From NCBI RefSeq assembly GCF_003347665.1, contig NZ_QDGA01000019.1, positions 1 to 64,000 of the forward strand: 64,000 bases of DNA. Direction: 5' to 3'. This document shows, in pieces, positions 1 to 8,324 of this stretch. The stretch is from Microvirga calopogonii. Lineage in GTDB: Bacteria > Pseudomonadota > Alphaproteobacteria > Rhizobiales > Beijerinckiaceae. Each line of letters starts with the position of its first letter. Positions within the stretch are counted from its first letter, which is position 1. The notes beneath the pieces were generated by a model. The model was not told where the DNA came from. It saw only the letters and a program-made list of their open reading frames with translations, and did not search any database. The translations under genes and the position numbers were made by a program.

Positions 1-723
1 TCCGCTGCCGACCTTCCGCGCCAGGCGCCGCCGCCTGCCCCGATCATTGCTGCTCCGATCTTCACCTGGACCGGCTTCTATATCGGCGGCAACTTGGGCT
101 GGGGCTGGCGGAACAGCAACAATGACCCTGTGTTCCTCGGAGGACCTGGCATGCCTGTCGGCCTCGCCGGGGGCACGCTCATCTTCGACAACAACAACGA
201 CGGTGCCTTCACCGGCGGTGGCCAGATCGGCTACAACTACCAGATCGGCTCGTTCGTGATCGGTGTCGAGACCGACATCCAGGGGATCGACAACGGCAAC
301 AACAATGCGGTGTTCATTCCGGGTCCGGGCTTTGCCGGCGGCACCTTCGTTCCCGGCCGGTTTGAGGACTCTGCGGATTGGTGGGGTTCGACCCGCCTGC
401 GCGCCGGTGTCGCCTTCGATCGCGTGCTGATCTACGCCACCGGTGGTGTCGCCTACACGGACAACGACACCGGCTGGGCCGTCGGTGGCGGCCTCGAATG
501 GGCTCTGCCGACGAACTGGAACCTGTTCGGCGGCACCAGCGCGGTCACTCTGGGCCTTGAGGGCCTGTGGGTCAGCATCGATCAGGGCAATAACAGTAAT
601 TCTATCGGGACCTTCCAGCCGGTTGCTGGCCCGGCGGTCAATGTGTTCCTGCCGCAGACCAACAACGATCAGGACTTCTTCGTCGCCCGTGCCAAGCTGA
701 ACTTCAAGTTCGGCACGTACTGA
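1..723 (+). CDS. Outer-membrane beta-barrel protein, 5' partial
   Basis: The reading frame is open from the first base of the window, so the true start lies upstream and the signal peptide is missing. Just inside the window is a Pro/Ala-rich linker followed by FTWTGFYIGGNLGWGW, the usual first strand of OmpA-like/Omp25-type beta-barrel porins of Hyphomicrobiales. Alternating Gly/aromatic strands follow, and the protein ends KLNFKFGTY with a C-terminal aromatic residue as expected for a BAM substrate. It is probably a surface barrel of about 25 kDa. A strong terminator follows 19 bases after the stop. The family is clear; the specific function is not. Confidence 0.85.
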   Translation, partial: SAADLPRQAPPPAPIIAAPIFTWTGFYIGGNLGWGWRNSNNDPVFLGGPGMPVGLAGGTLIFDNNNDGAFTGGGQIGYNYQIGSFVIGVETDIQGIDNGNNNAVFIPGPGFAGGTFVPGRFEDSADWWGSTRLRAGVAFDRVLIYATGGVAYTDNDTGWAVGGGLEWALPTNWNLFGGTSAVTLGLEGLWVSIDQGNNSNSIGTFQPVAGPAVNVFLPQTNNDQDFFVARAKLNFKFGTY

Positions 724-742
724 TCAGTTGATGCAAAGACGG

Positions 743-770
743 AAAGGCCCGGGATCTCCCGGGCCTTTTT
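743..770 (+). terminator. Rho-independent terminator of the barrel gene
   Basis: A perfect GC-rich stem (AAAGGCCCGGGA / TCCCGGGCCTTT) with a 2-base apex ends in a T run, 19 bases after the stop of the outer-membrane gene. Confidence 0.85.
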
Positions 771-1202
771 GCATGGGCCTTGGCGTGCTGCCGGGGCAGC
801 CTGGATGACAGGAATAGCCGCGCCTGAACGGAGGTAGCCGCGACCATGTCCCGTTGAAGGGATCTCTGGTCGCGGCCCCGGCCCGTGTTTGCCCCCACGG
901 GAAGCTAAGCCCTAGACCCTGAAAACGTGACTGTAATGAGGCGCGGGCCGGGCCGTAAAATTCCTACAAAAAATTCGGAACCAAACAGGCCCCTAGGCGT
1001 TTAATGACATCTCCGGTCACTTTTGCCCCTACGGCCGGACACCTTAAGAGCACCTCCGGGTGCTCTTTCTTTTTGGAATTACTCACTCTTTTGAGTTCGA
1101 ATCGCGGTCGAGGACGAGCTTATGAAGCGGGAGTCCTGCGTTCAAGAGTTCCCAATCCCGGCAGCATCTGCATCGCTGCAATGTCGGCTTGCGGCCGTGG
1201 GC
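771..1202. other. Intergenic region with a second terminator
   Basis: About 430 bases with no convincing gene on either strand. It holds a second terminator-like hairpin at 1046-1074 (see that entry). The sequence before it could hold a small RNA, but no known family is recognised. Confidence 0.5.
1046..1074 (+). terminator. Hairpin plus T-tract, orphan terminator
   Basis: AAGAGCACC / GGGTGCTCTT stem with a TCC loop followed by TTCTTTT. No plus-strand gene ends just before it, so it may end an unannotated small transcript, or act as a backstop for the barrel gene. Confidence 0.6.
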
Positions 1203-2462
1203 TCATCCCAGTTTCCGCTCATCCGCGATCACCTTTCCGTCGTTCGGAAGGCTGCCGGGGGCTGCGAACGTGACCAGCCCCTTGAGCTTGAGGACGCTCT
1301 GCAATGACGCACTGAGCGAGTTCGCGAGAGCATCGTTCGGACCGTCCGTTTCCGCCATCAGCGTCATGAGGTCCGTCTCGCCTTCGCGGGTGACCACGAG
1401 GCGCAGGCGGCCAAGTTCGGGATGGCGCCGGCCGAGCTCCGCCACCTGCTCCGGCCGTACGAACATCCCCTTGACCTTGGTCGCCTGATCGGCGCGCCCC
1501 ATCCACCCCTTGATGCGCATATTGGTTCGACCGCAGGGGCTGGTGCCGCGCATGACGGCCGTCAGGTCCCCGAGGGCGAGCCTGATGAAAGGATGGCGCG
1601 GATCGAGCGTCGTCACGACGATCTCGCCCACATCTCCCTCCGGCACCGGATCGCCCGTGCCCGGCCGCACGATTTCGACGATGATATCCTCGTTGACGAC
1701 GAGTCCTTCGCGAGCCGGGGTTTCGTAGGCGACGAAGCCGAGATCCGCCGTCGCATAAGCCTGAAAGGCCTCGATGCCTCTCGCGGAAAACTCTTCCTGC
1801 AACGATTTCGGAAAGGCGGCGCCCGAGACGAGCGCGCGTCTGATCGACGAGACATCGCGACCCGACGACGCTGCGCCGTCGAGCAGAATCTTCAGGAAAT
1901 CCGGCGTGCCGCAATACGCGACGGGACGGTAGGCCTCGATCAGTTCGAATTGCTGCTCGGTGTTGCCAGGCCCTGCCGGGATGACGGCGCAGCCGAGCGC
2001 GCGCGCGCCCGAATCCATGATGAAACCGCCGGGGGTCAGGTGGTAGCTGAAGGTATTGAGCACCACGTCGTCGCGCCGGAACCCGGCGGCAAAGAGGCCG
2101 CGCGCCGCGCGCCAGGGATCGAGCGCATCGGTTTCCGGCTCGAAGATCGGGCCTGGCGACGTGAAGAGGCGTCCGAACGAGCCTGGTGAACTGGAGACGA
2201 ATCCGCCGAAGGGCAGGGCGCCCTTCTGCAGGCCCGGCAGCTCGGATTTGCGCAACACCGGCAGGGTGGCAAGAGCCTCGCGGCTCCCGATCCTGTCGAG
2301 ATCGACACCATTGAACCGTTCCGCATAGGCCGGGGCTTTGGCTGCCTGCTTCAGGATTTCCGGGAGACGTTCGAAGAGCGAGGCTTCGCGCTCGGCGGGA
2401 TCACGGGTTTCGACATCGTCGTAATGATCCGCCAAGGGCTTCCTCCGCATCGTCTCGATCAC
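1203..2462 (-). CDS. Phenylacetate-CoA ligase-like AMP-forming enzyme
   Basis: A 419-aa member of the ANL adenylate-forming superfamily, of the length and layout of PaaK-type aryl-CoA ligases. Supporting features are the N-terminal YDDVETRDPAEREA region, the central YCGTPDFLK and QAYATADLGFVAYE segments (adenylation and aryl-binding region), GDLTAVM, and a C-terminal RIKGWMGRADQATKVKGMFV hinge leading to the small domain. It would activate an aryl or related carboxylic acid to the CoA thioester in the cytosol; the substrate cannot be read from sequence. The start given is a GTG; an ATG 12 bases in (2450) is equally possible and neither has a strong ribosome-binding site. It lies on the same strand as, but apart from, the liv operon. 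Confidence 0.85.
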   Translation of the reverse strand: MIETMRRKPLADHYDDVETRDPAEREASLFERLPEILKQAAKAPAYAERFNGVDLDRIGSREALATLPVLRKSELPGLQKGALPFGGFVSSSPGSFGRLFTSPGPIFEPETDALDPWRAARGLFAAGFRRDDVVLNTFSYHLTPGGFIMDSGARALGCAVIPAGPGNTEQQFELIEAYRPVAYCGTPDFLKILLDGAASSGRDVSSIRRALVSGAAFPKSLQEEFSARGIEAFQAYATADLGFVAYETPAREGLVVNEDIIVEIVRPGTGDPVPEGDVGEIVVTTLDPRHPFIRLALGDLTAVMRGTSPCGRTNMRIKGWMGRADQATKVKGMFVRPEQVAELGRRHPELGRLRLVVTREGETDLMTLMAETDGPNDALANSLSASLQSVLKLKGLVTFAAPGSLPNDGKVIADERKLG

Positions 2463-2551
2463 TGCCGGAACATACCGTCAGTCCAGAATAGAATGGTGGA
2501 ATGACGGTATGAGGATGATGGTGGATGAGCCACCGAGCCTTGGCAAGCGAG

Positions 2552-2953
2552 TTACGCTTGCGCTAACGCGCCGTAGGCGGCAGACGACGGCTCGGGTCCG
2601 AACTGGTTCGGGCCGGCGGTTCCGGGCTGGCAGCAGAGATAGATGACGAAGAGGCCGCCGACGATGGGAACCAGGGCGACGAGAAGCCACCAGCCGGAGC
2701 GGCCCGTGTCGTGCAGGCGGCGCGCACCGGCGGACAGGGTGGGGACGAGCGTCGCGAGCGCCACGATCAGGCCCAAGGCCGATGTTCCGATAAGGATCGA
2801 GTCGATAAGGTTCGCCACGAACAGAAGAGCGATGACCGGGAGCATGAGATACCAGTATTCCGGGCGGGATGCGCGACCCGAGAAGTCCGCGAACTTGCCG
2901 ATGCTTGTCCGGACAGCCTGCTCCACATTCGTCTTCAAGATTTCAAAGTTCAT
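2552..2953 (-). CDS. DUF805 family inner-membrane protein
   Basis: A 133-aa protein with the DUF805 signature: FSGRASRPEYWYLML before the first membrane segment, two further hydrophobic segments, and ARRLHDTGRSGWW between helices two and three. The third helix runs into a C-terminal Pro/Gly tail (QPGTAGPNQFGPEP), also typical. It is presumed to sit in the cytoplasmic membrane with four short helices. Function is unknown in the family. It stands alone between the ligase gene and livF. Confidence 0.85.
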   Translation of the reverse strand: MNFEILKTNVEQAVRTSIGKFADFSGRASRPEYWYLMLPVIALLFVANLIDSILIGTSALGLIVALATLVPTLSAGARRLHDTGRSGWWLLVALVPIVGGLFVIYLCCQPGTAGPNQFGPEPSSAAYGALAQA

Positions 2954-3065
2954 CGTAAGCCCCTCACTTTAAGGTTTGCGCGTGAGTCGGCATGGAGACT
3001 CCGCTACCCTCGTGCTTAGAAAGTTATTTTGTAACGTCAAGTTGCCTTAAAGACGGATCCTTCGA

Positions 3066-3914
3066 TCAGGCCAGCCAGCGCTTACGGCGCTTGTAGCTTT
3101 TCACCGCGCGGAAGGATTTACGGTCTCCCTCCGAGACGCCGAGATAGAACTCCTTCACGTCCTCGTTCTCGCGCAGCATCCGGGCGGGGCCGTCCATGAC
3201 GACGCGGCCCGTTTCGAGGATGTAGCCGTAGGTGGCGTATTTCAGCGCCATGTTGGTGTTCTGCTCGGCGAGCAGGAAGGACACGCCTTCCGTCGCGTTG
3301 AGGATACGCACGATCTCGAAGATCTCCTCCACGATCTGCGGCGCGAGGCCCATGGACGGTTCGTCGAGCAGGATCATGGAGGGACGCGACATCATCGCCC
3401 GGCCGATGGCGCACATCTGCTGTTCTCCGCCGGAGGTGTACCCCGCCATGGAGGTGCGCCTCTGCTTCAGGCGCGGGAAATAGTCGTAGATCGCCTCGAG
3501 GTCGCGCCGGATGGCGGCGTTGCCGTCCCGGCGCGTGAAGGCGCCAGTGAGCAGGTTCTCCTCGATGGTCAGGTGGCCGAAGCAGTGGCGGCCCTCAAGA
3601 ACCTGGATGCAGCCGCGCCGCACCAGCTCGTTGGGGGAGAGCCGGTCGACCCGCTCGCCCTTGAACTCGATCGATCCCTTCGTCACCTCGCCGCGCTCCG
3701 CGTGGAGCAGGTTGGAGATGGCCTTGAGCGTCGTGGTCTTTCCGGCCCCGTTCGCGCCGAGCAGCGCCACGATGCCGCCCTTGGGCACGTTGAGCGACAC
3801 GCCTTTGAGCACGAGGATCACGTGGTCGTAAACGACCTCGATGTTGTTGACGGTCAGGACGGTTTCGGCCGCTTCTGATTGGGGGGGCGGTTGTGTTTGA
3901 ACAGCACTCGACAT
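3066..3914 (-). CDS. livF: Branched-chain amino-acid-type ABC transporter ATPase (LivF)
   Basis: ATPase of a HAAT-family ABC importer. Walker A is LLGANGAGKTTTLKAI, the signature is YTSGGEQQMCAIGRA, and Walker B is MILLDEPSMGLAP, followed by the LLAEQNTNMALKYA H-loop region, where the usual His is replaced as is normal in LivF. At 282 aa it is slightly long because of N-terminal (Pro/Gln-rich) and C-terminal basic (KSYKRRKRW) extensions. The start is the ATG at 3914, preceded by GGGAG. It is last in the liv operon and separated from the binding-protein gene by an inverted-repeat element. Confidence 0.93.
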   Translation of the reverse strand: MSSAVQTQPPPQSEAAETVLTVNNIEVVYDHVILVLKGVSLNVPKGGIVALLGANGAGKTTTLKAISNLLHAERGEVTKGSIEFKGERVDRLSPNELVRRGCIQVLEGRHCFGHLTIEENLLTGAFTRRDGNAAIRRDLEAIYDYFPRLKQRRTSMAGYTSGGEQQMCAIGRAMMSRPSMILLDEPSMGLAPQIVEEIFEIVRILNATEGVSFLLAEQNTNMALKYATYGYILETGRVVMDGPARMLRENEDVKEFYLGVSEGDRKSFRAVKSYKRRKRWLA

Positions 3915-3932
3915 CAAAAGGGCTCCCGGCTT

Positions 3933-4043
3933 TTCCCTCCCCCTTGTGGGGAGGGATTAAGGGTGGGGGTGTGAGCTCTGAACTGGACCAGCGAAGCGCC
4001 GACACCCCCACCTCCACCTCCTCCCCACAAGGGGGGAGGAGAG
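3933..4043. repeat. Long inverted-repeat intergenic element
   Basis: Two arms rich in CCCTCCCC..TTGTGGGGAGGG face each other (left arm 3933-3970, right arm 4001-4042) with GGGTGGGGGTG and CACCCCCACC as inner arms. Transcribed, it would fold into a long imperfect hairpin between the binding-protein gene and livF. It resembles the short palindromic intergenic elements scattered through rhizobial-type genomes. It could attenuate or stabilise the operon mRNA; that is inference. Confidence 0.75.
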
Positions 4044-4057
4044 TAGGTTGCGCTTGC

Positions 4058-5380
4058 TCAACTCGCCTTGTCGCAAGCCTCGGTGCGTTTGGGCCAGCCG
4101 GCGTTCTTCTCGGCATAGTCCTTCGCGGCGGCATCGAGCTGAGACTTCACGCGGTCCGTCATGGGCTCGATGGGGTTGGAGATCTTCACCCACTTCGTGC
4201 CGTCCCATTCCTGCATGAACGCGGCGCGGTGGCCGTTATGGTCGTTGCAGGAGAGGACGAGCTGATCGGTGAAGCCTTCGAGCCCGAGTTCCTTCAGCCT
4301 AGCCGGGTCGAGCTTGATGTTCTCCATGCCGCGGCGCACGTCCTCACCGGTCACGACCTTCTTGCCGGTGATCTTCTGGGCCTGTGCGATGCCTTCGGCG
4401 ATCAGGAGCGAGTTGTAGACGCCGCGGTTGTAGAGAACCTCGCCCACCTTGTCCTTGGAGGCTTTGGACAGGCCCTTGTCGACCACGTGCTTCTGGATGT
4501 CCTGCAGGGCCGGGAAGTTCGCGCCGACCGCGTGCCAGTTGAGCTCCTTGAAACCCTTGGCCCCAGCGCCGCCGGAGCGGGCATCATCCTCGCTCGGCCA
4601 CCAGACCGAGTAGAACTTGTCCATCGGATAGCCCGAGCGCACGGCTTCCTTCACGGCGGCGCCGTTCATGGAGCCCCAGCCCCACATGATCATGTAGTCG
4701 GGCCGGTCGCGGCGGGCACTGAGCCATTGCGAGGACTGGTTCTGCATGTCCTGCGCGGCGACGGGATAGAGCGCCACCTCGAAGCCGATTTCCTTGGCGA
4801 GTTCCTGGAGCAGGGGAATCGGCTCCTTGCCGAAGGCCGCATCGAGATGAATGAAGCCGATCTTCTTGCCCTTCAGCTTTTCGAGCCCGCCCTCCTTCTC
4901 GCCGATGAACTTGATGATCATCGACAGGCCGTCCCAATAGGTGGCCGGTGGGTTGAACACCCAGGGGAAGATGTCGCCGCGCGCCGAGGCCGAGAGGCCA
5001 TAGGCCATCGAGAGGATCGGGATCTTGTCCACGGAAGCGCGCGGGATCAGTGGAAGCGTGATGCCGGTCGACCAGGGGTTCACGACAACCGGGTTCTTGC
5101 CCTTCACGGCCTCGTAGCATTCGACGCCCTTCTTGGTGTCGTAGCCGGTCTCGCATTCCTCCAGCACGAGCTTCACGCCGCCGATGCCGCCGTCGCGCTG
5201 GTTCAGCATCTCGAGATAATCGTGCATGCCGTCGGCGATGAAGGTGCCCGAGCCCGCGAAGGGACCGGTGCGATAGGTGAAGAGGGGGACGTAGATCGAA
5301 TCCTGCGCGAAGGCGGGCAGGGCCGTGCCCGCGAGCATCGTCACGGCGGCAAATCCAAGGCTCAATTTGCGAAACGACAT
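4058..5380 (-). CDS. ABC transporter periplasmic substrate-binding protein, HAAT family
   Basis: A 440-aa type-I periplasmic binding protein (LivK-like, Peripla_BP_6). The signal peptide is clear: KLSLGF then a hydrophobic core ending AFA. The mature protein begins DSIYVPLFTYRTGPFAGSG, the ligand-binding entrance strand, and contains GIGGVKLVLEECETGYD, typical of the family. The start is the ATG at 5380, with GGGAGG upstream, rather than the ORF's upstream start at 5398. It delivers ligand to the LivHM pore. With an acyl-CoA synthetase in the operon, the ligand may be an aromatic or fatty acid rather than leucine; this is inference. Confidence 0.92.
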   Translation of the reverse strand: MSFRKLSLGFAAVTMLAGTALPAFAQDSIYVPLFTYRTGPFAGSGTFIADGMHDYLEMLNQRDGGIGGVKLVLEECETGYDTKKGVECYEAVKGKNPVVVNPWSTGITLPLIPRASVDKIPILSMAYGLSASARGDIFPWVFNPPATYWDGLSMIIKFIGEKEGGLEKLKGKKIGFIHLDAAFGKEPIPLLQELAKEIGFEVALYPVAAQDMQNQSSQWLSARRDRPDYMIMWGWGSMNGAAVKEAVRSGYPMDKFYSVWWPSEDDARSGGAGAKGFKELNWHAVGANFPALQDIQKHVVDKGLSKASKDKVGEVLYNRGVYNSLLIAEGIAQAQKITGKKVVTGEDVRRGMENIKLDPARLKELGLEGFTDQLVLSCNDHNGHRAAFMQEWDGTKWVKISNPIEPMTDRVKSQLDAAAKDYAEKNAGWPKRTEACDKAS

Positions 5381-5455
5381 GGTTGCGTTTCCTCCCATTG
5401 TATCGGCCGAGAAGCCGATTTCTTGTTCCGTGTTCGTCTCCTTTGAGCCTGCCCG

Positions 5456-6541
5456 TCAGTAGGGGAACGGCCAGACCAGGAGCTTCTGCTTGCCGATCTG
5501 CCAGAGCCGCGCGAGGCCGTGCGGTTCCACGATCAGGAAAAAGATGATGAGCGCTCCGACGATCATGAAGCGCAGATGTTCGATGACATCGGCCCCGACC
5601 GAGAGGCCGAAGGGCGACAGCATGGCCGGAAGCACGATGCCGAGAACGATCGGCAGGATGAAGATCAGCGCCGCTCCGAAGAACGAGCCGATGAGGCTGC
5701 CGAGTCCTCCGATGATCACCATGAACAGGATGAAGAAGGACTGGTTGATGTTGAAGACGTCGTATTCCGCGCCGCCATACCAGAGGAAGACGAGCAGTGC
5801 GCCGGCGACGCCGCAGTAATAGGACGAGACGGCAAAGGCGAGGAGCTTCGTCTGGAGCGGCCTGATGCCCATGAGCTCGGCCGCGAGATCCATGTCGCGG
5901 ATCGCGATCCACATACGTCCGATGCGGCCATGGACGAGATTGGAGGCGAGCCAGGTGAGCAGGATCACGATGGTGAGTACGACGAGATAGCGCGTCTGCG
6001 GCGTGGCGTTCGGCCCCATGATCGGAACGCCGAAGAGAGTGCGTAAGGGCGCATCGAGCGCGCCCGAGACGTTATAGTTCACGAGCCAGGGGATGCGGAT
6101 GAAGCACCATTGCAGGAAGAACTGGGCGGCGAGCGTGGCGACCGCCAGGTAGAAGCCCTTGATGCGCAGCGACGGCAGGCCGAACAGGGCACCGATTGCG
6201 GCGGAGAAGAAGCCCGACACGAAGATCCAGACGATCACGTTCACGCCCGGAAATGCTGTCATCAGCTTGTAGCAGGCATAGGCGCCCACGCCCATGAAGG
6301 CGCCGGTGCCGAGGGACAGGAGGCCCGTATAGCCGGTGAGGATGTTGAGCCCGATGGCCGCCAGGGAGAAGACGAGGAACGGGATCAGCACCGCCTGGAG
6401 CAGGAAATTGCTGCCGAGGAAGGCCAGCGCATAGGCAGCGAGGATGATGAGGGCCAGCCCGATCCGGTCTTCGCGCAATGGGAAGATAGCACTGTCCGCG
6501 ACGTAGTTGGTCTTGAACTGGCCGGCCTCTCGGTAGAGCAC
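5456..6541 (-). CDS. livM: Branched-chain amino-acid-type ABC permease LivM
   Basis: A 361-aa polytopic membrane protein of the LivM permease family, with about nine hydrophobic segments. The conserved GLNILTGYTGLLSLGTGAFM near residue 65 and GLGSLIGSFFGAALI in the C-terminal half are diagnostic. The EAA-like loop (MDLAAELMGIRPLQTKLLAFA) contacts the ATPase. It starts at a GTG with GGAG 8 bases upstream. It forms the translocation pore together with LivH. Confidence 0.93.
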   Translation of the reverse strand: MLYREAGQFKTNYVADSAIFPLREDRIGLALIILAAYALAFLGSNFLLQAVLIPFLVFSLAAIGLNILTGYTGLLSLGTGAFMGVGAYACYKLMTAFPGVNVIVWIFVSGFFSAAIGALFGLPSLRIKGFYLAVATLAAQFFLQWCFIRIPWLVNYNVSGALDAPLRTLFGVPIMGPNATPQTRYLVVLTIVILLTWLASNLVHGRIGRMWIAIRDMDLAAELMGIRPLQTKLLAFAVSSYYCGVAGALLVFLWYGGAEYDVFNINQSFFILFMVIIGGLGSLIGSFFGAALIFILPIVLGIVLPAMLSPFGLSVGADVIEHLRFMIVGALIIFFLIVEPHGLARLWQIGKQKLLVWPFPY

Positions 6542-6553
6542 TGAGATGTCTCC

Positions 6554-7510
6554 CTAAATCCGTTCGATGATCTTTTCGCCGAACAGGCCCTGCGGCCTGT
6601 AGAGCAGGAAGACGAGGGCGATGACGTAGGCGAGCCAGGTCTCCACGCCCCCGCCGACGAGTGGGCCCCAGTAGAACTCGCCGAGCTTCTCGCCGACCCC
6701 GACGATGAGGCCGCCGATGATGGCACCGGGGATCGACGTGAAGCCGCCGAGGATGAGCACGGGCAGTGCTTTGAGTGCGATGATCTGGAGCGAGAACGAC
6801 ACGCCCGAGCGCGCACCCCACATGATGCCCGCCACCAGCGCCACGATGCCCGCGGCGAACCACACGATCACCCAGATCTGGTTGAGCGAGATGCCGACGG
6901 AGAGCGCCGCCTTGTGGCTGTCGGCCACTGCGCGCAGCGCGCGGCCGATGCGGGTCTTGGAGAAGAACACGGCGAGCAGGCCGATCATGATGGATGCGAT
7001 GACAGCGGCCGCGATGTCGAGGTGCTGGAAGCGCACCCTTCCTCCCAGCATGTCCACTTCTGTCGTGCCCTGGGGCAGGAAGAGCTGTTCCGTGATCATC
7101 TCGCGCGGATTGCCGCCGAAAATGAGCTCGCCGAAGCCGATGAGGAAGTAGGTGAGCCCGAACGTCGCCATGAAAAGAATGATGTCGGGCTGGTTGACGA
7201 GGGGGCGGAGCACCACCCGCTCGACGACCATGGCGAGAACCAACATTGCCACGGCGGCGAGGATCAACGCCAGGAAGGCGGGAACACCCTTCTCGTAGAG
7301 GCCCACCAGGATCAGGGCCGCGAAGACGACCATGATGCCCTGCGCGAAGTTGAAGACGCCGGAGGCCTTGAAGATGAGCACGAAACCGAGCGCGATCAGG
7401 GCGTAGAGTACGCCCGAGACGAGGCCTTCCCAAAGGGTCTGGACCAAAAGATCCGGGGCCTCGCCCATGAAGACGAAGGGTTCGATGAAGACCTTGTAGA
7501 GCATGTCCAT
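6554..7510 (-). CDS. livH: Branched-chain amino-acid-type ABC permease LivH
   Basis: A 318-aa permease subunit. The family motif GLVSGVLYALIALGFVLIFK sits at the start of the first long helix, and GGFTSIPGAIIGGLIVGVGE near residue 245. The EAA-type loop is SHKAALSVGISLNQIWVIV. ATG at 7510 is chosen over the in-frame TTG two codons upstream. It lies between livG and livM with 12-13 base gaps, in one transcript. Confidence 0.93.
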   Translation of the reverse strand: MDMLYKVFIEPFVFMGEAPDLLVQTLWEGLVSGVLYALIALGFVLIFKASGVFNFAQGIMVVFAALILVGLYEKGVPAFLALILAAVAMLVLAMVVERVVLRPLVNQPDIILFMATFGLTYFLIGFGELIFGGNPREMITEQLFLPQGTTEVDMLGGRVRFQHLDIAAAVIASIMIGLLAVFFSKTRIGRALRAVADSHKAALSVGISLNQIWVIVWFAAGIVALVAGIMWGARSGVSFSLQIIALKALPVLILGGFTSIPGAIIGGLIVGVGEKLGEFYWGPLVGGGVETWLAYVIALVFLLYRPQGLFGEKIIERI

Positions 7511-7523
7511 CGTCAAGAACCCT

Positions 7524-8324
7524 TCAATGCGCCACGCCGAGATAGGCGTCGATCACGCGCTGGTTGCTCTTGACCTCGGCCGGCGTGCCGTCGGCGATCT
7601 TGCGGCCGTATTCCAGCACCACGACCCGGTCGGAGAGATCCATCACCACGCCCATGTCGTGCTCGATCAGCGCGATGGTGGTGCCATATTGCTGGTTCAC
7701 CTCCAGGATGAAGCGCGACATGTCCTCCTTCTCTTCGAGGTTCATGCCCGCCATGGGCTCGTCGAGGAGCAGAAGCTCCGGCTCCATGGCCAAGGCTCGC
7801 CCGAGTTCGACCCGTTTCTGGAGGCCGTACGGCAGGCGTCCGACCGGGATCTTCCGGATGTGCTGGATTTCGAGGAAGTCGATGATCTCCTCGACGAAGC
7901 GGCGGTGTTCGACCTCCTCTCTCATGGCCGGGCCATGACGGAAGAGCTGCCAGAAGAAGTTCGAATGCATCCTGATCGAGCGGCCGGCCATGATGTTGTC
8001 GAGGGTCGACATGCTCTTGAAGAGAGCGACGTTCTGGAACGTGCGGGCGATGCCGCCGCGCGCGGCCTCGTAGGGCCGCATCTTCGGGCGCTTGACGCCC
8101 TTGAAGGTGATGCGGCCCTCGGTGGGATAGTAGAAGCCGTTGATGCAGTTGAGCATCGAGGTCTTGCCGGCGCCGTTCGGCCCAATGATGGCGCGGATCT
8201 CGCTCTTGCGGATGTCGAACGAGACGTCGGTGAGCGCCTTCACGCCGCCGAAGCCCAGCGAGACGTTATCCACCGCGAGCAGAACATCGCCCTTGCTGAG
8301 AACGGGATGGTCCGGCGCTCTCAT
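7524..8324 (-). CDS. livG: Branched-chain amino-acid-type ABC transporter ATPase LivG
   Basis: A 266-aa ATPase. Walker A is IIGPNGAGKTSMLNCI, then the LivG-typical TFQNVALFKSMSTLDN (Q-loop region), signature LPYGLQKRVELGRAL, Walker B LLLLDEPMAGMN and the IEHDMGVVMDLSDRVVVL His switch. Its ATG overlaps the stop of the acyl-CoA synthetase gene by 4 bases (ATGA), so translation is coupled. Confidence 0.94.
   Translation of the reverse strand: MRAPDHPVLSKGDVLLAVDNVSLGFGGVKALTDVSFDIRKSEIRAIIGPNGAGKTSMLNCINGFYYPTEGRITFKGVKRPKMRPYEAARGGIARTFQNVALFKSMSTLDNIMAGRSIRMHSNFFWQLFRHGPAMREEVEHRRFVEEIIDFLEIQHIRKIPVGRLPYGLQKRVELGRALAMEPELLLLDEPMAGMNLEEKEDMSRFILEVNQQYGTTIALIEHDMGVVMDLSDRVVVLEYGRKIADGTPAEVKSNQRVIDAYLGVAH

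Noticed and set aside
3893-5446. 517-aa plus-strand ORF opposite the binding-protein gene
   Set aside because: Antisense to a clear exported binding protein; composition is that of a high-GC shadow frame.
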